Source: Microbispora siamensis
GTDB taxonomy: Bacteria; Actinomycetota; Actinomycetes; Streptosporangiales; Streptosporangiaceae
Reading direction: 5' to 3'
Assembly: GCF_016863095.1 (NCBI RefSeq)
Contig: NZ_BOOF01000045.1
Location: 1 to 57,647 of the forward strand
Length of the DNA: 57,647 bases
Shown: piece after piece, positions 1-7,800 of the stretch
How the letters are laid out: each line of letters starts with the position of its first letter
Numbering within the stretch: position 1 is the first letter of the stretch
The notes under the pieces: generated by a model
What the model saw: the letters and a program-made list of their open reading frames with translations, nothing else
Told to the model about the DNA's origin: nothing
Databases searched by the model: none
Made by a program: the position numbers and the translations under genes

Positions 1-68
1 GGCTCCCGCCGGTGCCGTTCCGCCAGCCCCGAGAACGTCGGCTCGCCGACCTCGCTCAGACCGCTCAC
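1..68 (-). CDS. RNA polymerase sigma factor, N-terminal fragment (cut by window edge)
   Basis: Only the first 22 codons lie in the window. The reading begins at a GTG preceded by GGAGGAGCTGG, a good ribosome binding site, and gives VSGLSEVGEPTFSGLAERHRRE. The FSGLAERHRRE stretch resembles the start of the region-2 domain of SigG/SigJ-type extracytoplasmic sigma factors, which continue with REL-VHCYRM. That continuation is outside the window, so the family call is an inference from a short stretch. It would be transcribed leftward, 62 bp downstream of the NAD(P)-binding gene on the same strand, and could share its transcript. Confidence 0.5.
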   Translation of the reverse strand, partial: MSGLSEVGEPTFSGLAERHRRE

Positions 69-130
69 ACCCAGCTCCTCCAGCCAGCACGACGCGCGGT
101 GCGCCCGGCCGAGCCGTGGTCTGCCTGAGG

Positions 131-763
131 TCAGTACGCGACGGTGAAACGGGTCCGGTGGTGGCGCGGTTGTTCGGCCTCGTCCAGCAACGCCACCGCG
201 AGGTCCTCGATCGAGATCCGGGATTCGCCGTCGGCGTCGACCACCAGCTCGTCGCCGCCCACCCGGTACAGGCCGGTCCGCTCACCGGGGACGAGCAGGT
301 CGGGTGGGCTCAGGTAGGCCCAGTCCACGACGGTGTTCGCCCGGCAGGCCGCCAGTTGCCCGACGCACGCCGCCGCGATCGGCAGCAGGAAGGACGGATA
401 GCCCGGCCGGTCCATCAGGCGGCCGCCGCCCTCGACGGTGAGGCTGCCCGCGCCGCCGACCAGCAGCAGGCGTACGCCGGTCTTGGCGCACGCCGTGAGC
501 AGCGTGGTGGCGACCGTGACCAGTTGGCTCTCGTCACCGGGCGCCGGGCAGGTCGCGGTGATCACCAGGTCCTGCCCGGTGGTCAGCGCGACGACGTCGT
601 CCACGTCGGTCGCGTCGCCGACGCGGACGCGCGCCTCGCCGGGCAGTCCGGCGAGCCGCACCGGATTGCGGGCCACGCCGGTCACCTCGTGTCCGCGGGA
701 CACGGCCTCGGCGACGACGCGTCTGCCCACGTTCCCGGTCGCCCCGAACACTGTGATGCGCAT
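131..763 (-). CDS. NAD(P)-binding oxidoreductase (atypical SDR, NmrA/YwnB-like)
   Basis: A 210-residue protein starting MRITVFGATGNVGRRV, with the GATGNVG dinucleotide-binding loop of atypical short-chain dehydrogenases at residues 7-13. An in-frame extension upstream exists, but the start at 763 is chosen because it places the beta strand and glycine loop at the extreme N-terminus, as in the family. Proteins of this type bind NAD(P)H, often as flavin reductases or redox sensors; substrate is unknown. It is divergent from a MarR regulator with only 54 bp between start codons, an arrangement in which the regulator usually controls the enzyme gene. Confidence 0.85.
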   Translation of the reverse strand: MRITVFGATGNVGRRVVAEAVSRGHEVTGVARNPVRLAGLPGEARVRVGDATDVDDVVALTTGQDLVITATCPAPGDESQLVTVATTLLTACAKTGVRLLLVGGAGSLTVEGGGRLMDRPGYPSFLLPIAAACVGQLAACRANTVVDWAYLSPPDLLVPGERTGLYRVGGDELVVDADGESRISIEDLAVALLDEAEQPRHHRTRFTVAY

Positions 764-817
764 GCCTCTGCTTCTTCCTCTCGATTTCGGGGGTGCCGCG
801 GGCGGTAACCTTGCGGT

Positions 818-1309
818 GTGCCCGATCATGTGGACCACGTCCTGCGGCAGTGGGCCGACGCCCGCCCTGACCTGGACGTGTCCCCGATGGCGGTCTTCGG
901 CCGGCTGTCGAGGCTGACGCAGCTCGTCAACAACGAGCTGCGCCGCACCTTCGCCGAGCACGACCTGGACCCCTCGTCGTTCGACGTCCTGGCCACCCTC
1001 CGCCGCGGCGGCCGGCAGGCCCCGGCGGAGCTGATGCGCTCGGCCATGATCACTTCAGGGGCGGTCACCCAGCGCCTCGACCGGCTGGAGGCGCGGGGCC
1101 TGGTGACGCGGACGCCCAGTGACGTCGACGGCCGTGGTGTCCACGTCGATCTGACCGACGCCGGTCGCGAGCTCATCGACCGGGCGCTGCCGGACCACGT
1201 GGACACCGAACGGCGCCTGCTCGCCGGGCTCACCCCCGCCCAGCGGGAGAACCTGGCCGAGACCCTCAGGCAACTGCTGCTGTCACTGGGCGACGAGCGG
1301 GCGTCCTAG
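818..1309 (+). CDS. MarR-family transcriptional regulator
   Basis: A 163-residue winged-helix protein with GTG start. The middle (about residues 48-110) shows the MarR fold: PSSFDVLATLRRGG, SAMITSGAVTQRLDRLEARGLV as recognition helix region, then the wing TPSDVDGRGVHVDLTDAG. It is divergent from the NAD(P)-binding gene and overlaps the end of the MFS pump gene by 4 bp tail to tail. MarR proteins are dimeric repressors released by small phenolic or drug-like ligands. It is a candidate for binding the double palindrome upstream of the pump (2624-2662), although no copy of that palindrome is seen before the regulator itself. Confidence 0.9.
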   Translation: MPDHVDHVLRQWADARPDLDVSPMAVFGRLSRLTQLVNNELRRTFAEHDLDPSSFDVLATLRRGGRQAPAELMRSAMITSGAVTQRLDRLEARGLVTRTPSDVDGRGVHVDLTDAGRELIDRALPDHVDTERRLLAGLTPAQRENLAETLRQLLLSLGDERAS

Positions 1310-2505
1310 ACCCGCTCGACCCGCCTGGTGCCGGACACCACCAGCGACGTCAGGACCACGAGTCCCGCCGCGACCCACAGCACGCCGGTCACGGCGACCG
1401 CCCCGACGATGAGGCTGGCGAACAGCGCTCCCAGCGCGATCGCCAGGTTGAACATGCAGGTGTTCAGCCCGGTGGCGGCCTCGACGCCCTGCGGCGCCGC
1501 CTTGATGATCCAGGTCTGCACGCTCACCGGCAGGCCGCCGAACGCGAACCCCCATGCGATCAACAGGATCGACCCGGTGACCGCGTTGCCGCCGAGGAAC
1601 GGGAACGCCGCCAGGATGACCGCGAGCGCGACGCTGACCGCGACGATCGTGGCGCGGACGTTGCGGCCCGCCCACGAGCCGGCGATGAGGTTGCCGGCCA
1701 TCCCGGCCACGCCGTACGCCAGCAGCAGCGGGCCGACGAACGCCGCGCCGACCCCGGAGACGTCCTGCAGGATCGGGCTGACGAACGTGAAGGCGCCGTA
1801 GTGCCCGGACACCAGCAGGAAGGTGGCGAGGACGCCGACCCGGACGGCGGGCGTGCGCAGTTGCTCGCCCAGCGTGCGCAGCCGTACGGGCTCGGACGCC
1901 GGCATCTTCGGCAGCAGCACGGCCAGCGCGATCACCAGCAGGAGCGCGACCGCGGCGACCACGCCGAACGCGACGCGCCAGCCGGTGAGCTCGCCGACGA
2001 GCGTGCCCGCGGGGACACCGAGGACGTTGGCGGCCATGGCGCCGAAGAAGATCAACGAAGTGGCCTTCGCGACGTGTGTCTCGGGGACGAGCCGGACGCC
2101 GAGGCCCCCGGCGAGCGCCCAGAACCCGCCGATGCTGACGCCCACGAACAGCCGGGCCACCATCAGCACGGCGTACGACGGGGTCACCGCGGACACGACG
2201 TTGGCCACCAGCGCCAGCAGGATCAGGCCGAGCAGGACCACCCGCCGGTCCAGCCCGCGGATCGCCACGGGCAGCAGCGGTGCGGTGACGGCGGCGACCA
2301 GGCCGGACACGGTCACCATCAGGCCGACTTCGCCGTCGGAGACGTGCAGGCCGCCGCCGATGGCCGTGAGCAGGCCCATGGGCAGGTTCTCGACGGTCAC
2401 CACCAGGAAGGTCCCCAGTGAGACGGCGATCACCGCGAGCCAGTTCTTGAGGGGGACGCGATCCGGTTTGCCGGTCCCGGCGGAGACGGACTCGATGACT
2501 GTCAT
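1306..2505 (-). CDS. MFS efflux transporter (DHA1, Cmx/arabinose-efflux type)
   Basis: A 399-residue membrane protein with about 12 hydrophobic segments. The loop between helices 2 and 3 (RGLDRRVVLLG) and motif C region (FFGAMAANVLGVPAGTLVGEL) are typical of drug:H+ antiporters of the DHA1 group, including chloramphenicol and sugar effluxers. The start is supported by CAGGAGG eight bases before ATG. It presumably exports a small hydrophobic compound; substrate cannot be read from sequence. Transcription starts rightward of position 2505 and would pass the paired palindromes at 2624-2662, which look like its operator. Its end overlaps the convergent MarR gene by 4 bp. Confidence 0.9.
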   Translation of the reverse strand: MTVIESVSAGTGKPDRVPLKNWLAVIAVSLGTFLVVTVENLPMGLLTAIGGGLHVSDGEVGLMVTVSGLVAAVTAPLLPVAIRGLDRRVVLLGLILLALVANVVSAVTPSYAVLMVARLFVGVSIGGFWALAGGLGVRLVPETHVAKATSLIFFGAMAANVLGVPAGTLVGELTGWRVAFGVVAAVALLLVIALAVLLPKMPASEPVRLRTLGEQLRTPAVRVGVLATFLLVSGHYGAFTFVSPILQDVSGVGAAFVGPLLLAYGVAGMAGNLIAGSWAGRNVRATIVAVSVALAVILAAFPFLGGNAVTGSILLIAWGFAFGGLPVSVQTWIIKAAPQGVEAATGLNTCMFNLAIALGALFASLIVGAVAVTGVLWVAAGLVVLTSLVVSGTRRVERV

Positions 2506-2623
2506 CTGGTTCCTCCTGTGCGCGTGGGCCCGGTCGGGCAGGCGAGAACTGACGTCGTACGTCGGTCGGGTCGTGCTCTGGTGCCGATCGGCCCCGGCGG
2601 CCGCGGACGAGCGGCAGGCGAAG

Positions 2624-2662
2624 TCGCTTAGTACTAAGAGAGATTACCTTAGTGCTAAGCGA
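2624..2662. promoter_or_regulatory. Paired palindromic operator upstream of MFS gene
   Basis: Two 12-bp palindromes, CTTAGTACTAAG at 2627-2638 and CTTAGTGCTAAG at 2648-2659, start 21 bp apart, about two helical turns. They sit inside a larger inverted repeat whose arms are TCGCTTAG (2624-2631) and CTAAGCGA (2655-2662). The AT-rich block stands out from its surroundings. This layout suits two dimers of a MarR or TetR repressor bound on one face of the DNA, about 120 bp before the MFS start codon. Confidence 0.75.
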
Positions 2663-3215
2663 TTGGCCAGACGGGAGGCCGGCCGGGTTCGAGACGCGCG
2701 GGCCGGTGGCGGCACCCGGGCGGCGTGAGCGGGCGCGAGACGGCGCCCCGGGGGGCCGGGCACCGCACCGGCGAATCGTCCGGGGAAAGCGATTGCTCGT
2801 GGTGCATTCTCGCCACCGCCGTTTCTCGCGCGTGCTCGTCGGGGCACTTGGAAACGGAGGCTATTTCCGCGTTTCCCGGCGGGTCAACGAGAGCCGCGCA
2901 CGACTCGGGACGGGCCGTTTCCCGATAGGGGTCATGTGGGGTTGCCGGCCGTCTCTTCCGTGCTCGCGCCGGGGGCACCCGAAAAGTCCAAAGGTGCCCT
3001 GGATCGTCCTGACATGCTGTGGGGCCGCTAGGGGTTGTGGGAAAAGCCCGCCGACGCGAATTCTGAATAGGCCTCGCAGGCCCGGAGTATTCGCGCCGCT
3101 GCGAATTCCCTCTCTAATGGCCGTCCTGTCGCGGGCTGTTCAATGCCATGTTCATGGCCGTTTGCAATTCGTTTCCGACCGAGGCCGCTCAGGCCGGTTC
3201 GAAAGGCGGGTCAAC
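2663..3215. other. Gene-free region before the biosynthetic cluster
   Basis: No open frame here has coding character. The stretch holds AT-richer patches, notably at 3045-3120, where GCGAATTC occurs twice as a direct repeat (3056-3063 and 3101-3108), 45 bp apart. These could belong to the promoter of the 3216-9903 operon, but no convincing -35/-10 pair was identified. Confidence 0.5.
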
Positions 3216-3908
3216 ATGCAGGGACTGATTCAGGTGGCCGGTGTCATCGACCAGGCCGAGGCGGACCTGATCCGCGAGGAAGGCGCGGACTGGCTCGGCT
3301 TCGCCTTGCGGCTGCCGGCGAAGAACGAGGACCTGTCCGAGGAGGACGCCGCGGCGATCGTCAAGGAGATCCAGCCGGAGCACAGGGGCGTCATCATCAC
3401 CTACCTGACCGACGCCGAGGAGATCAAGGAATTCTGCGAGCAGCTGGGCGTCACCGCGATCCAGCTGCACGGCGACGTGACGGCCGAGGAACTGCGGAAG
3501 CTGCGGCGGATCGCCCCCGACCTGTACGTGCTCAAGAGCCTCGTGGTCAAGCAGGACAACCTCGACGAGCTGACCGCGATCGTGGATGAGGCGGCCGAGT
3601 GGGTCGACATGTTCATCACCGACACCTTCAACCCGGCCACCGGTGCCAAGGGCGCCACCGGACTGCTGCACGACTGGTCGATCAGCGCCGAACTGGTCCG
3701 GATCTCGCCCAAGCCGCTGATGCTCGCCGGCGGGCTGAACCCGGACAACGTCGCCGCCGCGATCACCGAGGTCCGCCCGGCCGCGGTCGACGCGCACACC
3801 GGCCTGGAGGACCCGGTGACCCGCCGCAAGGACCGGCTGAAGGTGCGCAAGTTCGTCCAGGAGGCCCGCAGGGCCTTCGCCCAGCTGGAGGCGGGTGAGA
3901 AGGCATGA
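3216..3908 (+). CDS. TrpF-like (phosphoribosylanthranilate isomerase family) protein lacking the catalytic cysteine
   Basis: A 230-residue (beta/alpha)8-barrel protein. It keeps TrpF landmarks: GADWLGFAL, AIQLHGD, an aspartate in ITDTFNPATG (D136, aligning with the general acid), the phosphate-binding GGLNPDN (G172-N178) and VDAHTGLED. The first strand reads IQVAGVID where true TrpF has VKICGIT, so the general-base cysteine is alanine (A8). Classical isomerase activity is therefore doubtful. A much longer in-frame extension exists upstream, but this ATG is the point where homology starts. Its stop overlaps the next start by 4 bp (ATGA), so it is translated with the uracil phosphoribosyltransferase gene. 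A role on a phosphoribosylated intermediate of the cluster product is an inference. Confidence 0.8.
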   Translation: MQGLIQVAGVIDQAEADLIREEGADWLGFALRLPAKNEDLSEEDAAAIVKEIQPEHRGVIITYLTDAEEIKEFCEQLGVTAIQLHGDVTAEELRKLRRIAPDLYVLKSLVVKQDNLDELTAIVDEAAEWVDMFITDTFNPATGAKGATGLLHDWSISAELVRISPKPLMLAGGLNPDNVAAAITEVRPAAVDAHTGLEDPVTRRKDRLKVRKFVQEARRAFAQLEAGEKA

Positions 3909-4576
3909 CCATCACGACGGCGCAGGCCACCGGCACCGTACATCTGCTGCCGCAGACCAGGCAGCTGCGGGCGCTGCACACGGTCATCCGCGACCGGGAC
4001 GCCGACCTGGGGCGCTTCGTCACCACGTCGGGCCGGATCATCCGCCAGCTCATCGAGACGGCCCTGGACCTCCTGCCGTTCGAGCCGTTCGACGTGCAGA
4101 CCCCGGTGGGGCGCACCTACCACGGCCTGCGGCCGGCCCTGCCGATCTGCGGGGTGTCCGTCCTGCGCGCCGGGGAGAGCATGGAGTCCGAGCTGCGGGC
4201 GATGTCGCCGGGAGTGCGGATCGGCAAGATCCTCATCCAGCGCGACAAGGTGACGAAGCTGCCGCGGCTGTACTACTCCGCGCTGCCCGCGGACATCGAC
4301 CGCAGGAGCGTGCTGCTGCTGGACCCGATGCTGGCCACCGGCGGGACCGCGCTGGCCGCCATCGAGGTGCTGCTCGACCACGGGGTCGCGGAGGACGACA
4401 TCGTCTTCGTCACCCTGCTGTCGGCGCCGGAGGGCATCGACGCGGTCCACGCGCGTCACCCGAACCTGCGGATCGTCACCTCGGCCATCGAGGAACGGCT
4501 GAACGAGAACGCCTACATGATCCCCGGCATCGGCGACTTCGGCGACCGGTACTTCGGTACGGACATCACCCGCTGA
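3905..4576 (+). CDS. upp: Uracil phosphoribosyltransferase (second-copy, cluster type)
   Basis: A 223-residue enzyme converting uracil and PRPP to UMP. The PRPP loop is LLLDPMLATGGTAL (D140 onward), and the uracil-binding C-terminus is GIGDFGDRYFGT. It overlaps the TrpF-like gene by 4 bp and precedes the indigoidine-type NRPS gene. In the minimycin pathway a uracil phosphoribosyltransferase (MinD) protects the producer by raising the UMP pool against the toxic C-nucleotide; the same self-protection role is inferred here. The start has the coupled ATGA and an upstream GGTGAGAAGGC that can serve as ribosome binding site. A housekeeping upp elsewhere in the genome is expected. Confidence 0.9.
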   Translation: MTITTAQATGTVHLLPQTRQLRALHTVIRDRDADLGRFVTTSGRIIRQLIETALDLLPFEPFDVQTPVGRTYHGLRPALPICGVSVLRAGESMESELRAMSPGVRIGKILIQRDKVTKLPRLYYSALPADIDRRSVLLLDPMLATGGTALAAIEVLLDHGVAEDDIVFVTLLSAPEGIDAVHARHPNLRIVTSAIEERLNENAYMIPGIGDFGDRYFGTDITR

Positions 4577-4790
4577 CATCCTCCCCTCCCCGAGGGGAGG
4601 GGACTCCAACCGTCGCCGGTCGGATCTTTCTGCCGCACCGGCGGCACAGCCCCCGGGACGAACCCACCCCAGGGTTTCACGTGGCCTCCACAGGCTTCAC
4701 CTCCCGACGGCCCGGCGGTAGGCCCGACCGGCTTGCGGCGCAGCCCAGGCCGGTCACCCCGCGGGGGAGCGCGGGAACGGGTGGCGGCGC
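4574..4790 (-). mobile_element. Solo right-end remnant of an IS200/IS605-type element
   Basis: Read on the minus strand, the segment ends in GTCCCCTCCCCTCGGGGAGG, a perfect hairpin followed by GGATGTCA, the usual terminus of actinobacterial TnpB elements. Upstream on that strand, a short frame ends in RREVKPVEAT and a stop at 4677, similar to TnpB C-terminal tails. The TGA of upp coincides with the terminal TGACATCC. No transposase or left end is present, so this is a decayed fragment. The hairpin (about 4583-4607) may also act as a terminator or attenuator between upp and the NRPS gene. The assignment is from remembered family ends, not a search. Confidence 0.55.
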
Positions 4791-4842
4791 CGAGGGCCGC
4801 GGTTTCCCAGTAACCCTTGTCCGCCCATCGCAGGGGGAGGAA

Positions 4843-7800
4843 ATGATCACCACTCCAGTCGCTGAAGCGAGGCGGGAATCACCCGAGGACACCTGTCTTC
4901 CCGATCTGCTCGACGCCCAGGCCCGGTCGCGCCCGGACGCCACGGCGGTCGTCTGCGGAGAGCGGCGGCTGACCTTCCGCGAACTCGCGGAGGGCGGCGC
5001 GGCCCTCGGCCGGCACCTGCGGGAGCTCGGCGTGGACCTCGACGAATGTGTGGGGCTCTTCGTCGAGCCGTCGATCGACCTGATGGTCGGCGTGTGGGGA
5101 ATCCTTCGGGCCGGCGGTGCCTACCTGCCGCTGTCCCCCGAATACCCGGAAGAGCGCCTGCGCTACATGATCGAGGACGCCGGCGTGCGGGTCGTCGTCA
5201 CGCAGGACGAGCTCGTGGGCAGGCTGACCGAGCTGGCGCCCGCCGGGACGCGGATCGTCACCCTGAAGGACGCGGAACGGTTCGCGGGTTCGCCCGGAGG
5301 CGACCGGCACCCCGATGACCACCTCGATCGCCACCCGGGCCTGCGTCCCGGCAACCTCGCGTACGTCATCTACACCTCCGGCAGCACCGGCAAGCCGAAG
5401 GGCGTGATGATCGAGCACCGCAGCATCGTCAGCCAGATGCGGTGGCTGCGGGCCGCCTACGGGATCGGCCAGGACAAGGTCATCGTGCAGAAGACGCCGA
5501 TGAGCTTCGACGCGGCGCAGTGGGAGATCCTCGCGCCGGTCTGCGGCTCCGTGGTCGTCGTCGGCCCGCCCGGGGTCTACCGGGACGCCGAGCGGCTGGT
5601 CGAGGTCATCAGGACGCACGACGTCACCACGCTGCAGTGCGTTCCGACGCTGCTGACGGCGCTGCTCGACACCGAGGAACTGCAGAGCTGCACCTCGCTC
5701 ACGCAGGTCTTCACCGGCGGCGAGGTCCTGTCCAAGACGCTCGCGACGAGCTTCCTCGACGCCATGCCCGGGTGCGCGCTGGTCAACCTGTACGGCCCCA
5801 CCGAGTGCACGATCAACTCGTCGGCCTACACGGTGAACCCGGCGACCGTCGACGAGGGCCCGAACGCGATCTCGATCGGGGCGCCGGTCGACCACACCGA
5901 CTACCACATCCTCGACCTGGCCGGGGCGCCGGTGGCCGTCGGCGAGATCGGCGAGCTGTTCATCGGAGGCGTCCAGGTCGCCCGCGGCTACCTGCACAGG
6001 CGCGAGCTGACCGCCGAGCGGTTCGTGGACAACCCGTTCGGCGAGGGCAGGCTGTTCAAGACCGGCGACCTCGCGTACTGGAACGCCGACGGCACCGTCC
6101 AGTTCGTCGGCCGCGCGGACAACCAGGTCAAGCTGCGCGGGTTCCGGGTCGAGCTGGACGAGATCAAGCTGGCCATCGAGACCCACGACTGGGTCAAGCA
6201 CGCCGCGGTCATCGTCAAGAACGACCCGCGCACCGGGTTCCAGAACCTGATCGCCTGCGTGGAGCTGAATCCCAAGGAAGCGGCGCTGATGGACCAGGGC
6301 AACCACGGCGCCCACCACCAGTCCAAGGCGAGCAGGCTCCAGGTCAGGACGCAGTTGTCCAACCCCGGCGTCCGGGACGCCGCGGAGCTCGACGGCAGGC
6401 CGGTGATCGACCTGCCGGGCAAGCAGGCGACCGCGCGGCAACGCGGCCTGGCGTTCGCCCGCAAGACCTACCGGTTCTACGAGGGCGGGGAGCTCGGCCG
6501 GGGCGACATCCTGAAGCTGCTGGCCAGGAAGACCGAGGGCGCGCGTTCCCGCGGCCTCGGCACTGTCGGCCTGGAGGAGCTCGGCGAGATCCTGCGCTAC
6601 TTCGGCCAGCACCTCAGCGAGGAGCGTCTGCTGCCGAAGTACGCGTACGCCTCGCCGGGGGCGTTGTACGCGACCCAGCTCTACCTGGAGATCAACGGGA
6701 TCGGCGGCCTGCGGCCGGGCTTCTACTACCACCACCCCGTGCACCACCGGCTCGTGCTGATCGGGCCGGCCGCCGGGGGAGCGGAGCCGCGGGTGAGGCT
6801 GCACTTCGTCGGCAAGAAGCGGGCGATAGAGCCGGTCTACAAGAACAACATCCGCGAGGTCCTGGAGATCGAGACCGGCCACATGGTCGGTTTGTTCGAA
6901 GAGGTGCTGCCCGAGTACGGCCTGGACATCAGGGCCCTGGAGTACGCGCCGGCCACGAAGGACCACCTGGACTGCGCCGCCGAGGACTACTACCTCGGCA
7001 CGTTCGAGCTGGTCCCGTACGCCGGGCCGCGCCAGGACGAGGTCGACCTCTACGTCCAGGCGCACCCCGGGAAGATCGCCGACCTGCGGGCGGGCCAGTA
7101 CGCCTACGAGAACGGCCGGCTGCGGCTGATCTCCGACGAGCTCATCCTCAAGAAGCAGGTCATCGCGATCAACCAGGCGGTCTACGACCGGTCGAGCCTC
7201 GGCATCTCGGTGATCAGCAGGAACGACGAGGACTGGCTGCGCTACATCGACCTGGGACGCACGCTGCAGCACCTGTCGATGAACGACGTGAACATCGGGT
7301 TCATGTCGTCCGGATACAGCTCGAAGTCCGGCGACGACCTGCCCTCGGCGCGGCGGATCGACGGCATCCTCCGTGAGCTCGGCCGGCCCACGGGTCCGTC
7401 CTACTTCTTCATCGGTGGCCGAGTGAGCGATGAGCAGCGGCTGAGCGAGGGGATGAAGGAGGACTCGGTCCACATGAAGGGACCGGCGGAGATGATCAGG
7501 GACGACCTGATCAACTTCCTGCCGGACTACATGATCCCCAACAAGGTCGTCGTGCTGGACCGGCTCCCGTTCACGGCGAACGGGAAGATCGACGTCAAGG
7601 GGCTGGCCGAGTCCGACGCCACGAACGTGGACAACGCCGACCGGCCGTACGTCGCGCCGCGGACCACGACCGAGCGCCGGATCGCCGAGCTGTGGAAGAA
7701 GGCGATGAAGCGGGAGACCGTCTCGGTGCAGGACGACTTCTTCGCCTCCGGCGGCAACTCGCTCATCGCCGTCGGGCTGATCAACAAGATCAACCGGGAG

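Noticed and set aside
2529..2600. Possible small plus-strand gene upstream of the MFS pump
   Set aside because: No ribosome site, no coding character, and it overlaps the pump's 5' region.
2652..3215. N-terminal extension of the TrpF-like frame
   Set aside because: The extra 188 residues are Arg-rich and non-conserved in appearance, and the frame begins inside the operator region; the start at 3216 matches the family.
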